The notes: a model not told the origin generated them from the letters alone. 64,000 nt of DNA from Mansonella perstans (GCA_037074765.1 JBAMDO010000005.1:248001-312000), one strand, 5' to 3'; positions 50,501 to 63,490 are shown, counted from the stretch's first letter. Made by a program: numbers and translations.

Positions 50501-50939
50501 ATAGGATGTTGAGAAAGATGCATCTATGCAAAAAGCATATAAGTTATTAATGAAAATTCATGATGAATGTTCCTGTGTTATCACTGGTATTGATTCTGCC
50601 GGACAACTTGAACGAGAAATTGAAGAGTTAAACGATCAGGTAAGGTTACTATTTTATTCTGTTTCCTTAAAATTTAAAATTATTGTACGAAGAATTTTTA
50701 TGAAATGTTTATTAATTTCCTTCTAAAACAGTGGTGTTTATTTTATCAGGAAGGTAGATAAATATTTGACTGTTTCGCTGAGTATCATCAGTTCATGATT
50801 TATAACCTTTTCGTTGAAGATTGCCATGCAGTATCAAAAGAACACTGATGAAAAACTTGAATTTGTTGTTAACGACTGGATGGAAATAAAGAAAGAAAAT
50901 ATGGCTTTGAAGGAATTATTAAAGGAATATGATAATTAA
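47562..50939 (+). CDS. CCDC22: CCDC22 homologue (CCC / Commander complex subunit)
   Basis: Subunit of the COMMD-CCDC22-CCDC93 complex, which works with WASH and Retriever in endosomal recycling. Exons: 47562-47611, 47708-47818, 47896-47977, 48152-48281, 48415-48509, 48617-48834, 48970-49150, 49343-49462, 49624-49737, 49825-49923, 50000-50110, 50275-50370, 50505-50639, 50820-50939; 553 residues (human 627). The N-terminal part is the calponin-like NN-CH domain (MDVVDGQIINTLCRLDANFF onward). The C-terminal half is coiled coil and carries the most conserved block: HIFDIVGNIRKQQNEINK, KSNAGKLERSF, then KDVEKDASMQKAYKLLMKIH, in the same order and spacing as human CCDC22. The end of exon 48152-48281 is uncertain: the phase-correct donor is GC (aag/gcatat), not GT. 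Exon 49624-49737 ends at an unusual gtccgt donor. Confidence 0.92.
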
Positions 50940-51639
50940 TTTCTTTTTGTTGTGAAAACATTCCTCAAAAATTTCATTTATATAATGAGAAAATCCAATA
51001 CATAATTAAAATTCCAAATCATATACTATTTCCTAGTTGTTGGTGGTAGTTTCTGGGAAGATAGACTCAAAACAAAGACTGTATCTTCTGAGTATCGTGA
51101 AACTTTTTGGAAACAAAAAAAGCAAAGCAAACTGAACTTTAAAGGCATTTCATAATACAACTGCGCAAATTTTTCGTGCAGTTATCTCGATCAGAGGGAC
51201 TCATTTCCAGACTTGATATGAACAGAATAGTTCTGAGTACCACTGCATCTTTCTATTAATGTGTCGATGGTCTAATGTAATCTTTACAAAAAGGAAAAAT
51301 ATAGAGTATTTATAAGGAAGCGAAGAAATTTCTCTGCACATCAAACTTTATAGCATTTGTTTAACTGTTATGCTTTTGAAATTTTCTAAGGAGACGTCCT
51401 TATAAATCTGGAAAGTATTTATTTTTTCAGCTTTGAGAACCCAATTTACGGTTCATTAATTGGGACAATTTCTCCCATATTGGAGGTTTCTCCACGTTTT
51501 TGAATGAACTGTGTTCCCTTTACGTCTGTTAAATATTCAGCTTTCTATATTTCCCAAAAGATATCTAGAGTTTTGATATTAGCCAATACTTAACAGTTTA
51601 TCTCTGGTATTTAGTCCGTGAATAATAAATTCCTCCTGC

Positions 51640-52180
51640 TTATTATCATCAATAGGTTGCATATTTTAAATGGACATTAGGAGAAATGATTTCAGCATGA
51701 CGTATACAGTCGTCAAAATTTACATACGTTAGTGATCGGGTGTCAAGTATACCTTCAATTTTCATACTAAGGTTATTAATTCTTCTAATAATTTCCTGTC
51801 AATAGCCCTTTCATGAAATTCTTTGTTAGTCCAATTAACCTTTCATTGACTTCCCCATTCCATGGAGCCTTTCTCTAAGTCATTCTTTCTTTGCTAAAAA
51901 GTTAGTTATAGCATTTCGTTCCATAATTTGAAAACCAACTGAAATTGGCTAGCACTGTCACTTAGGACCAGTTCAATGTTCAAGGTAACGTGGGGCAGTA
52001 AATTTTAGGATATGTAGGAAGGTTTCAGCAGATGCATTCTCTGCCAACTTTAGGTGCATCAAGCGAGTAGGGAAATATGTGAATAAGGTCACCCACCTTT
52101 TCGTCAATCATTTTTCATCTTTAATAGACAATGAAGAATCGTGAAAGTTTTGTTAAATGTGAATTAACGAAAATGGTCAA
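51640..52180 (-). mobile_element. BEL/Pao LTR-retrotransposon fragment: decayed integrase
   Basis: On the minus strand, pieces of a BEL/Pao integrase follow each other in the right order. First comes KRWVTLFTYFPTRLMHLKLA with AENASAETFL (about 52110-52010), which corresponds to the start of the catalytic core. A LSD-type block around the second catalytic Asp follows (about 51970). Then come an APWNGEVNERLIGL piece (about 51865-51825) and MKIEGILDTRSLTYVNFDD (about 51770-51705), the C-terminal part of the core. Stops and frameshifts separate these pieces, so it is dead. I found no LTRs, reverse transcriptase or gag that I could assign with confidence. Recognition is by family pattern, without a search. 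Confidence 0.7.
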
Positions 52181-55092
52181 TGAAGTTTCCTTTGGAGCTT
52201 GACAGAGACACAGGGAGCTTGGCAAAGATTTATTGATACAGTGTAGTCTAATAGCGAATAGAGATAATACAGTCATGATTAAGACAACCAGAATTTAATA
52301 TCTCACAAAACTAAATGAACTGAACTTGCTTTTGCGATGTTCTATCTTATACAGAATGTTTTCAACAATCTTAGCCAATCAAAAAACATTCAGAGGTCAG
52401 AGACTGGCAGACAACAATTACAAAGGAAATAATTCTGAGTTCTAAAGTCACCAGAGATGACAATTATAACAGGAAATAATTCTGAGGAAATGATAAATAA
52501 GCAGTTAAACATAATATTCCGAATCATTTGTAAGATTCTAATAAACTTCTATAAATTGCAAGTCCTGAATTACTGCGAAACTATGTTGCAAGACATAATT
52601 ATTATAATATGAATTTATAATGAAATTTCGGTTTTTACCGACAGCGTGATGTGGCATTTGTTGAGTTTCTGCTGTTAAAGTTAGCGCATTTGTTGCCAAA
52701 ATCTAAATCATATAAACTTGTCTAAGTTTGTGTAAATTTTTCCTTTGAACTACTTCATTTATTCGGATTCTCCGCTCTAAATTTCCCTGTATTACTTCAT
52801 CCGGTTTATTCTCCACAATAATAACTTGACAGCTGCAGTCGCACACTTAAAATACTTTTCAGAATTATTGCCACTAATTCCTTCAGTAATGCTTCAGATC
52901 ACTGCATCTAGAACTTCTATTACATAGGATTCAAGTTCCCAATTATACCTTCAATCAAAGGGATTCTCTATTAAAATTAGTAGAGCTTTCTGAATGAAAT
53001 ATGCGAATCATCTACTTTTGAAATCTGCTCCGCCCGAAGCAGTTAACTTTATTAGATACTATGTATTTCGTCTCCTGCAACTTCAACACTGGGCATAAAA
53101 ATACTGCACAGAACTATGAAAGGAGGCAACTAATTTGAAATATGAAGAGACTGAAGACAGAAGGTATGGTCGATGAAAAACTTATTGGAACAATAATGGA
53201 AGTGTGAAGTCTAATGCGCTTTGCAGGCAGAAGTGGGTATTTGTGAGTTTTCCATTAATTTAGCTCCTTTGGGATAAACATTTCGAAGCGCATGAAATTC
53301 CAGGAAAAAAGCTCCATTTTTGCTTTACTGAAATAATTTCAGTAGAGTCGGCTACATATTTTCGTCGTCATTCATCTCTTAAACTTCAGAGTGTTCACTA
53401 AGAGAAGTAGTCGATACGTCAACGTGAGCTGTTATTTTCCACCGACCCAAGTGCATGGCCAATGTAAAAGATTTCCCTGTAAACACTGAAATGAATGTTG
53501 AAGAAAAAAATGTTTTGAACAGTGCGAAAGATTTTTTGTTGATTTAGAATTTATGAGCTTTAGAAATGAATCTATTTTCTTTTTTCTTTTTTTTTTCATA
53601 GCAGCTTTTCGAAGAAAATGTTCTTCACAACATTGAAAAAATGTTCCTAAAAAAAGAGACAAAAAACTGTTGTAAAAATCTTGCAAACAGAAATCAAAAG
53701 AACAAAAATTAAAGTGGTAAAGTTCCACTACAGGATAGAATAATTTCCTTGTCACGGAATTCTACATAGACTGCTGTTAAATGTCTCATATCGGAAGGAA
53801 AGATATAAGTAATGGAAGGAAAAGGAGGCGCAAATTTCCATTTTTTTGACAAAGCACACATTTCTTCTACTATTCCACTGGATTGAACTCATTCCTAATA
53901 TTTTAATTGCTACTGTTGCATTTTAATTTACTAAGGTTTATGTTCATGGAACACACAAGGGCAAAATAAATGATTGAAGTAAGAAGAAGAGGTCGATGAA
54001 TAAGAAGGCCTGAAAACCAGTTAATATAACAGCTAGTCACTCACATCTACAAAATCATCATAGCATAAAGAAGCTAGATTTTACGGAAGCACTTCTTTTT
54101 TTCTTTTCAGTTGATGCTTGTTTACTTGGTGTTCTAGAACTTCTCCTGCGTAGGATGAATGTAAGGGTCTGAAGTGAAGTGCCACATTTTAATTCAAGTC
54201 TTCAGTTAGAGCAGTTCCCTTGCAGCATTTCCTACACATTTCACATAAATTTTTCCCTTTTATTTGTACCAAAATAAAAAAAAACAGAACTTTCTGATGG
54301 CGTATACCATAATCAACTGACTGACGTTTCCCCATCACTATGCTGCTGTATGTTAAACTGTTAACGGATGCCATTTTGTTAAACTGCTGTTAAATGATGT
54401 CCCAAATTTAATCCGAAAGATTTTCTTATCACTGAACTGTTTTTTTTTATGCATAAACAATAAATACACTCATATTTTTGCATAAGTTAAATGTCTTATT
54501 TCTTGAGTTGTTTTTTTCAGGCTAATAATAGTCATGTAGATTTGTTTGTTTTAAATTAGCAGATTTCAATGTTGAACAATTCGCATACAGATTCATGATG
54601 ATGAATTCCTCACTACCAGGAGCTTCTGCTGAACATTCACACTTTGCCAAAGCTTATTTACTGCTAATCCCATGCCATGGATTCAATGACTAGCTTATAT
54701 TTCTCCTATTTTTTGCAAATTCAATCTTGTTACTTCTTTTATGAGAACGAACTCCATTTGAACCCGCGAATTTTACAGTCCCAAATCCACAAATTATCTC
54801 CTCTCGAACCATTAATCATTATATTGCCCGCTTTTAAATAAATTACAAAATGTCCATTCGTTATTGATTAAATTTTAATAAATCTCAATTTTCATGTCAT
54901 CAGGGATACCGGCACTAGTTTCCATTAGTTAAGCGGTGATTCTTTCACGAAAGTGGTGTAAGGGCAGCGTTCTACTGCGTTTCGTTTCTGGCTGCCTCGC
55001 TTTCCTCATGCACTGATAACACCTGTTCTTAACTTCATATAATGGTGTATCATCGCTCAGTGAGAATAGAAGAAATAGCTACTTCAAAAAAT

Positions 55093-55109
55093 TAAGTTTC
55101 AGCTAAGAA
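55093..55109 (+). promoter_or_regulatory. Likely spliced-leader trans-splice acceptor for calsequestrin
   Basis: The sequence aagtttcag followed by ctaagaa and then the ATG. There is no upstream coding exon to join, and an acceptor so close to the start codon is the usual nematode trans-splicing arrangement. Inference from sequence only. Confidence 0.55.
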
Positions 55110-58005
55110 ATGCAGTTGGTAGCCCTACTGCTGTTGTCATTCATGTCAAGGTCAAGGCAAGCTAGCAATGCAAAAACTTTGGATATCAACTGTATGTTTC
55201 TTGGATATCCGGAATTAGAATTTGACGGATTTGACCGAACTGAGGTTGGTCTGGAAATGAATTTATTTATTGAATATTTTGCATAAGGGTTGTATCATCC
55301 CTTACCAGTACCGTCCAAATTGAGTAACGGCTTTTCTTCAGGTTTCTCCCCTGTTTCATTTTCTCCGCTCTTTTTTGCCGTTTTACTTTCCCTCAGTGTT
55401 TTGCATTTCCGTTGTTTATTAGATGAAAATACATTTTTTTGAGTTGGCAGTAAGTTACAAAATTTGAATGACTTTGGTTATTATACTTGGTACTGAGGCA
55501 TTAATATTTACATCGTAACTATTTCTAACTCAGGGTTATTAAATATCTCAAAATTAAAAATACTCTAGTATTCAGGTTCTGAATGAAAAAAATTTCAACA
55601 AAACGGTGCTTGCAAGCGAGTCTAAAACAGTTGTTTTTTTCAACGATGTTGAAGAAGATGATCCCGAATTGGATCAATACGAATGTTTTTTACAAGTATA
55701 TTTGTGTTTTTTGTCTTTCAAAATTTATTTTTTTGCTAATTTATTTTTCTCAAAATTGAAATTAGCCAAGTATTCATATCCACTGCATCAAATTAAAATC
55801 ACTTGGCAATGTTCTAAGTGAATATTCAAAAAATCAAAATGAATGTTCTTTGTAAGCAATTCGGTAATCATAAATTTTGCAGTTGTCAGCTCAAGTGATG
55901 ACCAAACGAGGTTACAGTTTCTATACTGTAAATACGACGAAAGAAACACGATTGAGAAAGCAAGAAAGTAAGATGAAGAATGAAAAAAATTTCGGTTTTT
56001 TTTTTTTTTGAAAATGCAATTGAGGACAATTTTAGGCGTTGAAAAAGGTGAGGACACAATACATATCTATAAAGATGGATATAAAATTGAATATTTTGGC
56101 GTTCGAGACCCGGAAACATTTGTCTCATGGCTTATGGATGTTAGTACTATGAATTCGTTTTGGAACACTCTTCGTTCGATAAAATTTTCTTGTCAAAAGT
56201 TTAAAAAATAGCTATTATAATTTTTCCCTTTCTTCTTCCTCTTTTTTCTTATCCTTTCTGAGTGCATTTCTCATTTAGAAGAAGTTTACATGAATGATAT
56301 TTGTTAACTACGAAAGTTCAATTTTTTAATTTAACTTTATACTCGTAAAGCAGTATAGATAATTAACAGATTCCTGATGATCCAATAACGATAATTAACG
56401 ATGAACACGATCAAGAAGGGTTTGAGACATTAGAAGATGACGTCGTTAGGGTGATTGGTTATTTCGAACCAGGCAGTGTTGGTTAGTTATTAAAATTTTA
56501 TCTCATCACTGTTGGACCCAGTATTATAGACATTTGGTTTTTAGTTTCTTTTGATAAATTCTCTGACAAATAATGTAAATTGATATAATGAAGAGTTTTA
56601 ATAGATTTTAATGTTGAAGTGTATAGAGCAGAATTCTGTAAAATTGTTAATGCTAATCATTTCTTTTCAGCATTGAAGGAGTATGAAGAAGCAGCTGAAG
56701 ATTTCATGGGTGAAGTGAAATTCTATGCTGTTGTCAACTCTTATGTTAGTTATTTCCAAAAAAATAATATCGATCACGAAACAATATAGTAAATGTTTTT
56801 CTTTCCATCTATTTTTATAGAATATGAATAAGTAAATCTTTTAGCAGTCATTTTAGTGGGCTCGGAAAATGGGGTTGAAACGAGTAGGTGAAGTACAAAT
56901 GTTACGGCCATTTGAAGACGATCCTATTTATGCTCCGACGTTGGTGGATACCGAAGGCGAATTTGAAAGTTGGGTTACGGAACACAAAAAACCAGTAATG
57001 CAAAAACTAACGTTGCAGAATTATTTCAATGTTTGGGTAAGAAATTTCAAGAATTGAATGTGCATCTTCTTCAGTATGTTAAAAATTGACAGATTCTAGA
57101 ATATTGCAGAAAGACCGAAATGACGATGAGAAATTGGTTGTTGCCTTCTGTGATGAAGAGTCACGTGAAGGTCGAGCAATGTTCAAATTGCTTCGCAGAA
57201 TTGCCGATGAAAATAGTGAACATGCTGGAATATTGAAGATTTCGTTAATCGATCCAGGTACTTTTGAACTCATCGCCATCATGTTCAAAATCAGTCCATT
57301 TTTTCTCTTTCATTTTCCTGTTTGGAGCAAAGACGAAAAAAGCAAATATTGTATAGTTCTGGTATTTAAATATTCTTATCAGATACCATCGATCGTTTTC
57401 TAAATATTGAAATTTCTTTTTGTGTTTTAAAATCAATTGATATGTTATAGATGAATTTCCATTGATGGTGGATATCTGGGAAGAAATGTTCGGTGTTGAT
57501 ATCGAGGATGGTCCACAACTTGGCCTCGTTGACATTTCTGACGTATATCTCTTATTTCAACATTCTTTCCACATAGGTTCATGTTGAACTTACATGGAAA
57601 ATTAAAAAGGATTATGCATGCATTTTTGATGAATTGGAGGAAATTTTTATATTTGCAAATACATAGTTTTGATACATAGATGATAAATACTGAGGATTAT
57701 GTTCAATTTCAAAATATCTTTGTAGAAGGAAGGAATATGGTTCGACATGTCACAGCTGAATCTTGATGATCCGAAGAAACATCGCGATAGTAACCTGGAA
57801 GTACTTCAGTCCTGGATTGATCAAATTATGAGTGGCAGTATATCACTTGATGGTCTCTTTTTAATTTTTGAGTGTAATTGTGATAGCTTTTTCTCTTGCT
57901 TCAGTCAATGAATTCGCAAAATTTCCAGATGACGATGAAAATAACGAACCAGAACCGAAAACTACTGTACCACCGAAATCAAAAAGAAGTAAAAAAGACC
58001 TGTGA
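55110..58005 (+). CDS. csq-1: Calsequestrin (sarcoplasmic reticulum Ca2+-storage protein)
   Basis: High-capacity, low-affinity calcium buffer in the muscle sarcoplasmic reticulum lumen, built of three thioredoxin-like domains. Exons: 55110-55244, 55576-55695, 55883-55967, 56036-56139, 56370-56481, 56671-56744, 56857-57036, 57110-57257, 57451-57542, 57726-57837, 57905-58005; all phases agree, 420 residues. Residues 1-19 form a signal peptide (MQLVALLLLSFMS...). Landmarks in family order: ELEFDGFDRTEVLNEKNF, KTVVFFNDVEEDDPE, IHIYKDGYKIEYFG, EDDVVRVIGYFEPGSV, LVVAFCDEESREGRAMF, and LIDPDEFPLMVDIWEEMFGV followed by GPQLGLVDIS. The C-terminus is odd: after FPDDDENNEPEPK it turns basic and ends KSKRSKKDL, in place of the long Asp/Glu tail of vertebrate calsequestrin. 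The start follows a likely spliced-leader acceptor by 8 nt. Confidence 0.94.
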
Positions 58006-61000
58006 GGCCTTCTCAATACATGCAAGTGCAACGTCAAAATTGGTCGTATCTCAGTGGTGGCTATTTTTTCTTCAAACTTTACTCAATTTCTCAACTGAAA
58101 AATGCAAAATTTATTGGCCAAAACTTTATTCTAGGAATCAAGATAAATAAGTTCAGATTGATTCTATCTCACTTCTTTACAGCAGATCCCAAGCACGATT
58201 TCAGGTTCAGCAGAGCAACTTAACTCCCCAATTTTAGGGTTGGCTTGATTAGGAATCAAAAATTTAAAATTTTTGTCAAATATTCCTTCTTTATTGACTC
58301 CAAAGTGCCTTTCTCTTCAGCTTGAAGGTTTTATTACTAAATAATAAAATTTCTTGCAACTTGGAGATGCATATCTCGAAAAGTTAGGTTAATTGAAAGT
58401 TGAGATATAAAAGTGCACCTATAGTTTCATCTGATATAGTAATTTGAATGATAGTCAATTTTTTCCTATTTCTAAAAACTGATCTAATTTATATCCTATT
58501 TTCATTTTCTACTCAGTAAATAAAAAAAATTAAAGTTCGAAAGATTAGAATTTGTCTTTTATATATTCCTGCAAATGATATTTCAGTCTGTTTTTCGGAA
58601 TTTTTTCAAAAAGTGCTTTGAATTTACAATTTGCAGCAGTGTAGATATGTAGATTGGTATGGAGGTCAGTCTAACCAACCTAAACGCTGAAGTTTTTTCT
58701 TGAAAAGAATGCTGAGTATATTTTTTTGATTTTGTATTTGTAAAGTGAGAAGATTATTGCTTCATAAAAGTGCCTTGTGGAAATAACATTTTAATTTATT
58801 TCCGCTCATGCGGTTGTTTGCGCCCTCAGGTATTTTTTACCTACTTTAACAGAAGTCAGAAATTATTATATTAGAATAGTCATTGTCGCACATTAAACAT
58901 GCCGGACACTGTTTGCTTCTTTCCGAATTTTTGTTGAAAATCGTCATTATATATAGCTTCCGTGGGAAAAGTCTATTGAAAAAGGAAAAAGCCTATTGTA
59001 ATGATCCTAAACAAATGAAATATTTGGAATGATCGATCAAGTAGTAGTGATTTTGATAGCTCTTATACGAATAAGTGACCATTCCCGAGTAAAATAACCC
59101 GCTGACTAAGGAACAGACATTGAAGTCAAACACAATACAAAATATCTTCCAAAAATAAAGTTTTCTTGTAAGTCATGGAACGATGGATCAAACACCGAAC
59201 ATTCGAAGCGTTTATTGCATCAAAAATCAATTTTGATCGTTTTTTTTCGCGTTCCCGTTGATGATTTTAACTACTTATGTCATGCAACAACTGAATTTGT
59301 TTCTATTTAAACCTTTTTATCGTCTAAAATATTTTCTTATTTTGATCTTTATTTTTTACAAGGAAAAAATTTCAAAAATTTATTAAAATTATTCGTCCAA
59401 ATTATTAAAGTTTCGCATCTGTAAATCAGAACCAGTCCAGTGGATTCAATCCTACATTTGATAATTTGATATTATTTACGAAATGCAAAATGAAACAATA
59501 AAAGGCAATATACTTTCAGTCACTGGACACAAGTCAGAAAATTTCACTTCTCAATGCCTCTTACGTTTTTTAAAACATTCAGTTTACTTCACATACAGCG
59601 GAAACGGATGCTGTTTGGAATGAATGAAAATAGCAGCATTTTAATAACTGTTTACACTATACAGTGACAACAGCAACTTTATTTTGGTAATAAGAAATAA
59701 TCATTCATTAAATTTAATTAACGACACTACTCTTACTTGATATTTTCATTATTTCGCAACATTTAAAAAGACTAGTGCACACAACAGAAACTGACAAGTC
59801 CTATTTACCTATTTATAATTTGAAAAAATTGAATAACCACCAATATGCATGTCAATACTGCCATCAGTTAGACGGCTTTGTTCTCTCATGAATCTCTCAA
59901 ATATCCATGCCATGGATCCCTCCAAAAAAATTTTTTGTCGAGCGGTTTGAAGAAGAAAATTATGTTGAATAATATTGCTAAAGAATTTTTGGAAGCATTT
60001 CTTTTACAGTATTAAAAAGAGTAAGGCTTTTGTCAATAAAAGTAATGCATCAAAATCTACTGATGCATATAAGTTTTCTGCTAATAGCACCTCATTTTTA
60101 TATAATCGCTCTGCGTTATCGTACTTACCGTACTGCTTCTATTTAAGCTGGTTGTATGTTGAAATCATGGAACTCGTCAGCAGAAAAGTGTATACTCCAG
60201 TGTTAGTGTGACAGCAGAGGTATATTATTAATCATTAGTAAAATTCAAAACCAGAGAAGTATAGGATTTTTGCGAGTTTAGTTTTTTGACTTTTTTTTTC
60301 GCATTTCCGGTAATCATGCTCTCGTCAGTAATTTTAACTATTTATGATATTGCAGTGGCAAGTTGGTTGTACATTCTGTATCTACATCAGAAAAAAACGT
60401 GTTGGGAAATTTTACTGAACTATGATAAATTATTGTTCTTGCTCTTTACGCATCAAATCATCATAGTAAAGAATTAATAGAGACTGATTGATTGCCCACT
60501 CAAATTATAATCGTTGGACTCTCAAATTCCAACGATTTTAAAAAGTCAGCACAAAAAACTTGATAGGTTAGACTGAGTTTGAAAGTGATTATTACTTGCA
60601 GAATTATTGTATTTATATTAAAATCAGGAATTCATAAATTCTTTTAATTTGTTCTCGCACAGAATACAAACTTGAGCAATGCTTAAGTGTTAAAGAAGCT
60701 ACCAATATACGTTAACTTGATATCCCAATATCCAAATTACAAATTATATTTTTTCTAAGAGGTTCATTGGCTGCTCAATTTTTGTGAGCAGTCTTCTTTG
60801 CGATTCGACTCATCATGTACCTGATATTCAAGCATTTTCAAGAAAACTTGGAATAATTTATCAGGTTGCATGGATGCGACAATGCATTCACGATCGGAAA
60901 ATTTACTACTTCCCTTTTATTGAGATATGCTTGTATGGATATTTTTCATTGCCAGTTGCGATGTAATTTCATGCCAACTGCATTACTGCAAGAATTTCTG

Positions 61001-62000
61001 GAAGGAAATGTATTAATATTGGGATGTACTCATTATAAAATAATTTAATTAATAAGTTTGTGTATTAATTTATTTAGCAACAGAAGATATTCTATTCATT
61101 ATTTCTCTGTAAATATTTTTCTCAATACTGCTGCACCAAATGGATATTGCTCTGAATATAAAGGGATGATTTTCTTCTTGATTACAGTACCGCATCAATT
61201 CGCTCTAATTTGCTTCATAAAGATCGATCGCACAGCAACAGTAAGTTGACAGAGTTACTGAAGCAAGAGACTGACTGAATCAATTTTATGATTACTTTCG
61301 CAAAAGATGCTTGCTTTCATTGTGATTTTGACCCAAATGACTCGAATGAGTGCTTAAACTCTGCTTTGAACTGAACCTGAATTCTGCAGTTTCTCTTTTT
61401 TTCGTCTCGATGTTATTGTTGTGACAACTGAGCTTTGCTTCTCGTTGTTCAACCAACTCACTTCACAGCTTTTCATTTTGTTAAGTTGATCTTTTCCCTC
61501 CGATCAGTTTAGTCGATAATGTCTTGCTTGTCCCATTAATACTTTAACTCCCTTGCATGAATAAATACCAGTAGTATATTAAAATTTGGAATCAAATGGC
61601 TTTTTCTGTGTATGTACATAAATATATGAGGCTCTTTTTCAGTCTTTCAGAAACAACTAGCAATCCTTATAAAGACCTGCTATAGCATGTTGAGTAAAAG
61701 CTAAACGGATTCCTTATCAACATATACTGTTTCAGAAATGCATAAAACTTGCAGCCATTATGTTTTTATTTCCTTCGGTGAGGTACTTCCAATTTCTTAA
61801 ACCAGTTTATAAGAAATTGCAAAAAACTTTACTTCATAAGAATCAAAAAAGTATATTTCTAGGATAACAACTAGAACCTAATACCTTCGTTACACAGAAC
61901 CTTGCAAAAGCTAATCGTGGAAATTTGGATACTGTGTTGGAAAAATAGAAAAAGAAACATAGAGCTCCCTGAGAAATTGAAGTTTTTCTTTTAGGACTAA

Positions 62001-62207
62001 AGATATGTTACCATATTCAAACTGTCTGATCTTCTCCTTATTCAACCAGAAACTGATGCAGTTTTTTATTCAAAACCAACATCAAGTTGGAGAACTCACG
62101 TTGATTTGTTAGTATGTAATCAAGATGAAACTGCGCTTCGATTGCTTGGACTAGCTGAATTCAAAAAATTGGAAGAAACAAAAAACGGAGAAATTGATAC
62201 CAAATAA
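62001..62207 (+). CDS. Possible terminal exon of an unknown gene
   Basis: About 68 codons open to a TAA at 62205-62207, with an AATAAA directly at the stop. The reading has normal protein composition (TDAVFYSKPTSSWRTHVDLL, then VCNQDETALRLLGLAEFKKL). An acceptor (attcaaccag, ending about 62050) would join in phase to a short exon at about 61190-61242 that ends at a strong gtaagt donor. A second frame is also open for about 40 codons over the first part, so the frame is not certain. Family not recognised. Confidence 0.3.
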   Translation, partial: RYVTIFKLSDLLLIQPETDAVFYSKPTSSWRTHVDLLVCNQDETALRLLGLAEFKKLEETKNGEIDTK

Positions 62208-62403
62208 TAAAATTTGAAAAATCTCGTGAAAGTTTTATATGATTGCCGCACAGCCAATGATTGTCGAGGAATATTTTCAGATTACGACAGGTGATACATT
62301 CGCTTCATTATACAAAGCCAAGTTATAGCAGCAAATCCTAGTGTTAAAAAATTTTGATGCTTAACACGGGTGACTGCTCTTCAAACGCATAATCACATAA
62401 ATT

Positions 62404-62456
62404 AGCTTCTTATGCTTCCTTAAGCTTCCTTAAGATTTAAGGAAGCATAAGAAGCT
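62404..62456. repeat. Perfect 19-bp inverted repeat with a 15-nt loop
   Basis: Arms 62404-62422 and 62438-62456 are exact reverse complements (agcttcttatgcttcctta and its complement). The loop repeats part of the left arm (agcttccttaag), so the unit seems to have grown by local duplication. No target-site duplication or transposon end was recognised. Confidence 0.85.
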
Positions 62457-63490
62457 CAAAAAGCAACCACTACGTTTTAAACAAAAGGGGCACGGGAAAA
62501 ATTTTGTGAACAGATGAAAACTAGATACTGAAAATTAAATTTTAAAAAAAATTGTGTACTCCTAAAAGTACATAAAGAAGTGGATCTTGAGTGAACCAAT
62601 GTTTCAGAATGACATAAATGGGCTTGCAGTTTAAATACTAGTCACTTCGTAACTAGTGGCAGTGATTTTGTTTTTCCTTTTTCCATGGAGATTTTACTTA
62701 TCAGTTTAATTCCACTCTGTAAAGTCATATTATCAGCGATCTTTTGTTGTGCGGCATTGTGCTTAAGTTCCTCATTGCAACCTTGATTTATCCGGAACAA
62801 AAGTTCTTACAGGAAGTTAATGCCATGCTGGTAGTCAGCGATTCTACAGCCTTATATCTCCGTACTGCAAATGGTTTGTGATTTAAAAAAAAAAGAAAAT
62901 TATGAGTCATTTTTAAGAAACACTCATGTTGACAGAACAAGAGAGCATGCGCTTGAATGTGAATTAGCTTTCAATTCATTTTTATAAAGAATATTTTATT
63001 TTATAGCAAAGACGTTCTAGATTCATTTTTCAATAGAGAAAAAAAAAAAAAACGGTTCGTGAAGAGGGATGGAAAAACAGCGAAATCAAACCGATAACCT
63101 TAACAGGTCGTCGGAATCTTTTTTTCATCTTTCTCTCTCAATTTAAATTGGTTGTTAGCTATAAATGGTTGAATGGCAAATAGATTTTAGGTGGTTTGAT
63201 CAACTTTTTCACTTAATTTAATTTAATCAAGTCTCTCATTTAATTTATTCAAAGCACTGTTTTCCAAAGTACAACTTTTCAATGTCATACTGCATAAAAT
63301 TTTTCTTGCGTAACTTATATTTTCTTTTATACATATTAGAACTCATTACATATTTACATATAGTTGAGTTTAATTTAAATTAACAATTACCAGCATCACA
63401 AATTTGATCTCTTAAGGACAACTAATAATTCCGTTCGCTGCTGAGTCACGCAACCGATCGTTTGGTTGGATTTGTCTTGATGAATGAAAA

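Larger units (their letters stand above)
50940..55109. other. Intergenic stretch, CCDC22 to calsequestrin, with retroelement debris
   Basis: Contains the BEL/Pao integrase fossil at 51640-52180. Around 52740-52880 the minus strand is again open for about 40 codons and may be another piece of the same element, but I cannot place it. Nothing else coding is supported. A clean acceptor (aagtttcag) ends at 55101, 8 nt before the calsequestrin ATG. Confidence 0.45.

Noticed and set aside
53432..53755. 107-codon minus-strand open frame near the retroelement fossil
   Set aside because: Rich in Phe and Lys from T/A runs, with no match to gag, reverse transcriptase or other element proteins that I recognise.
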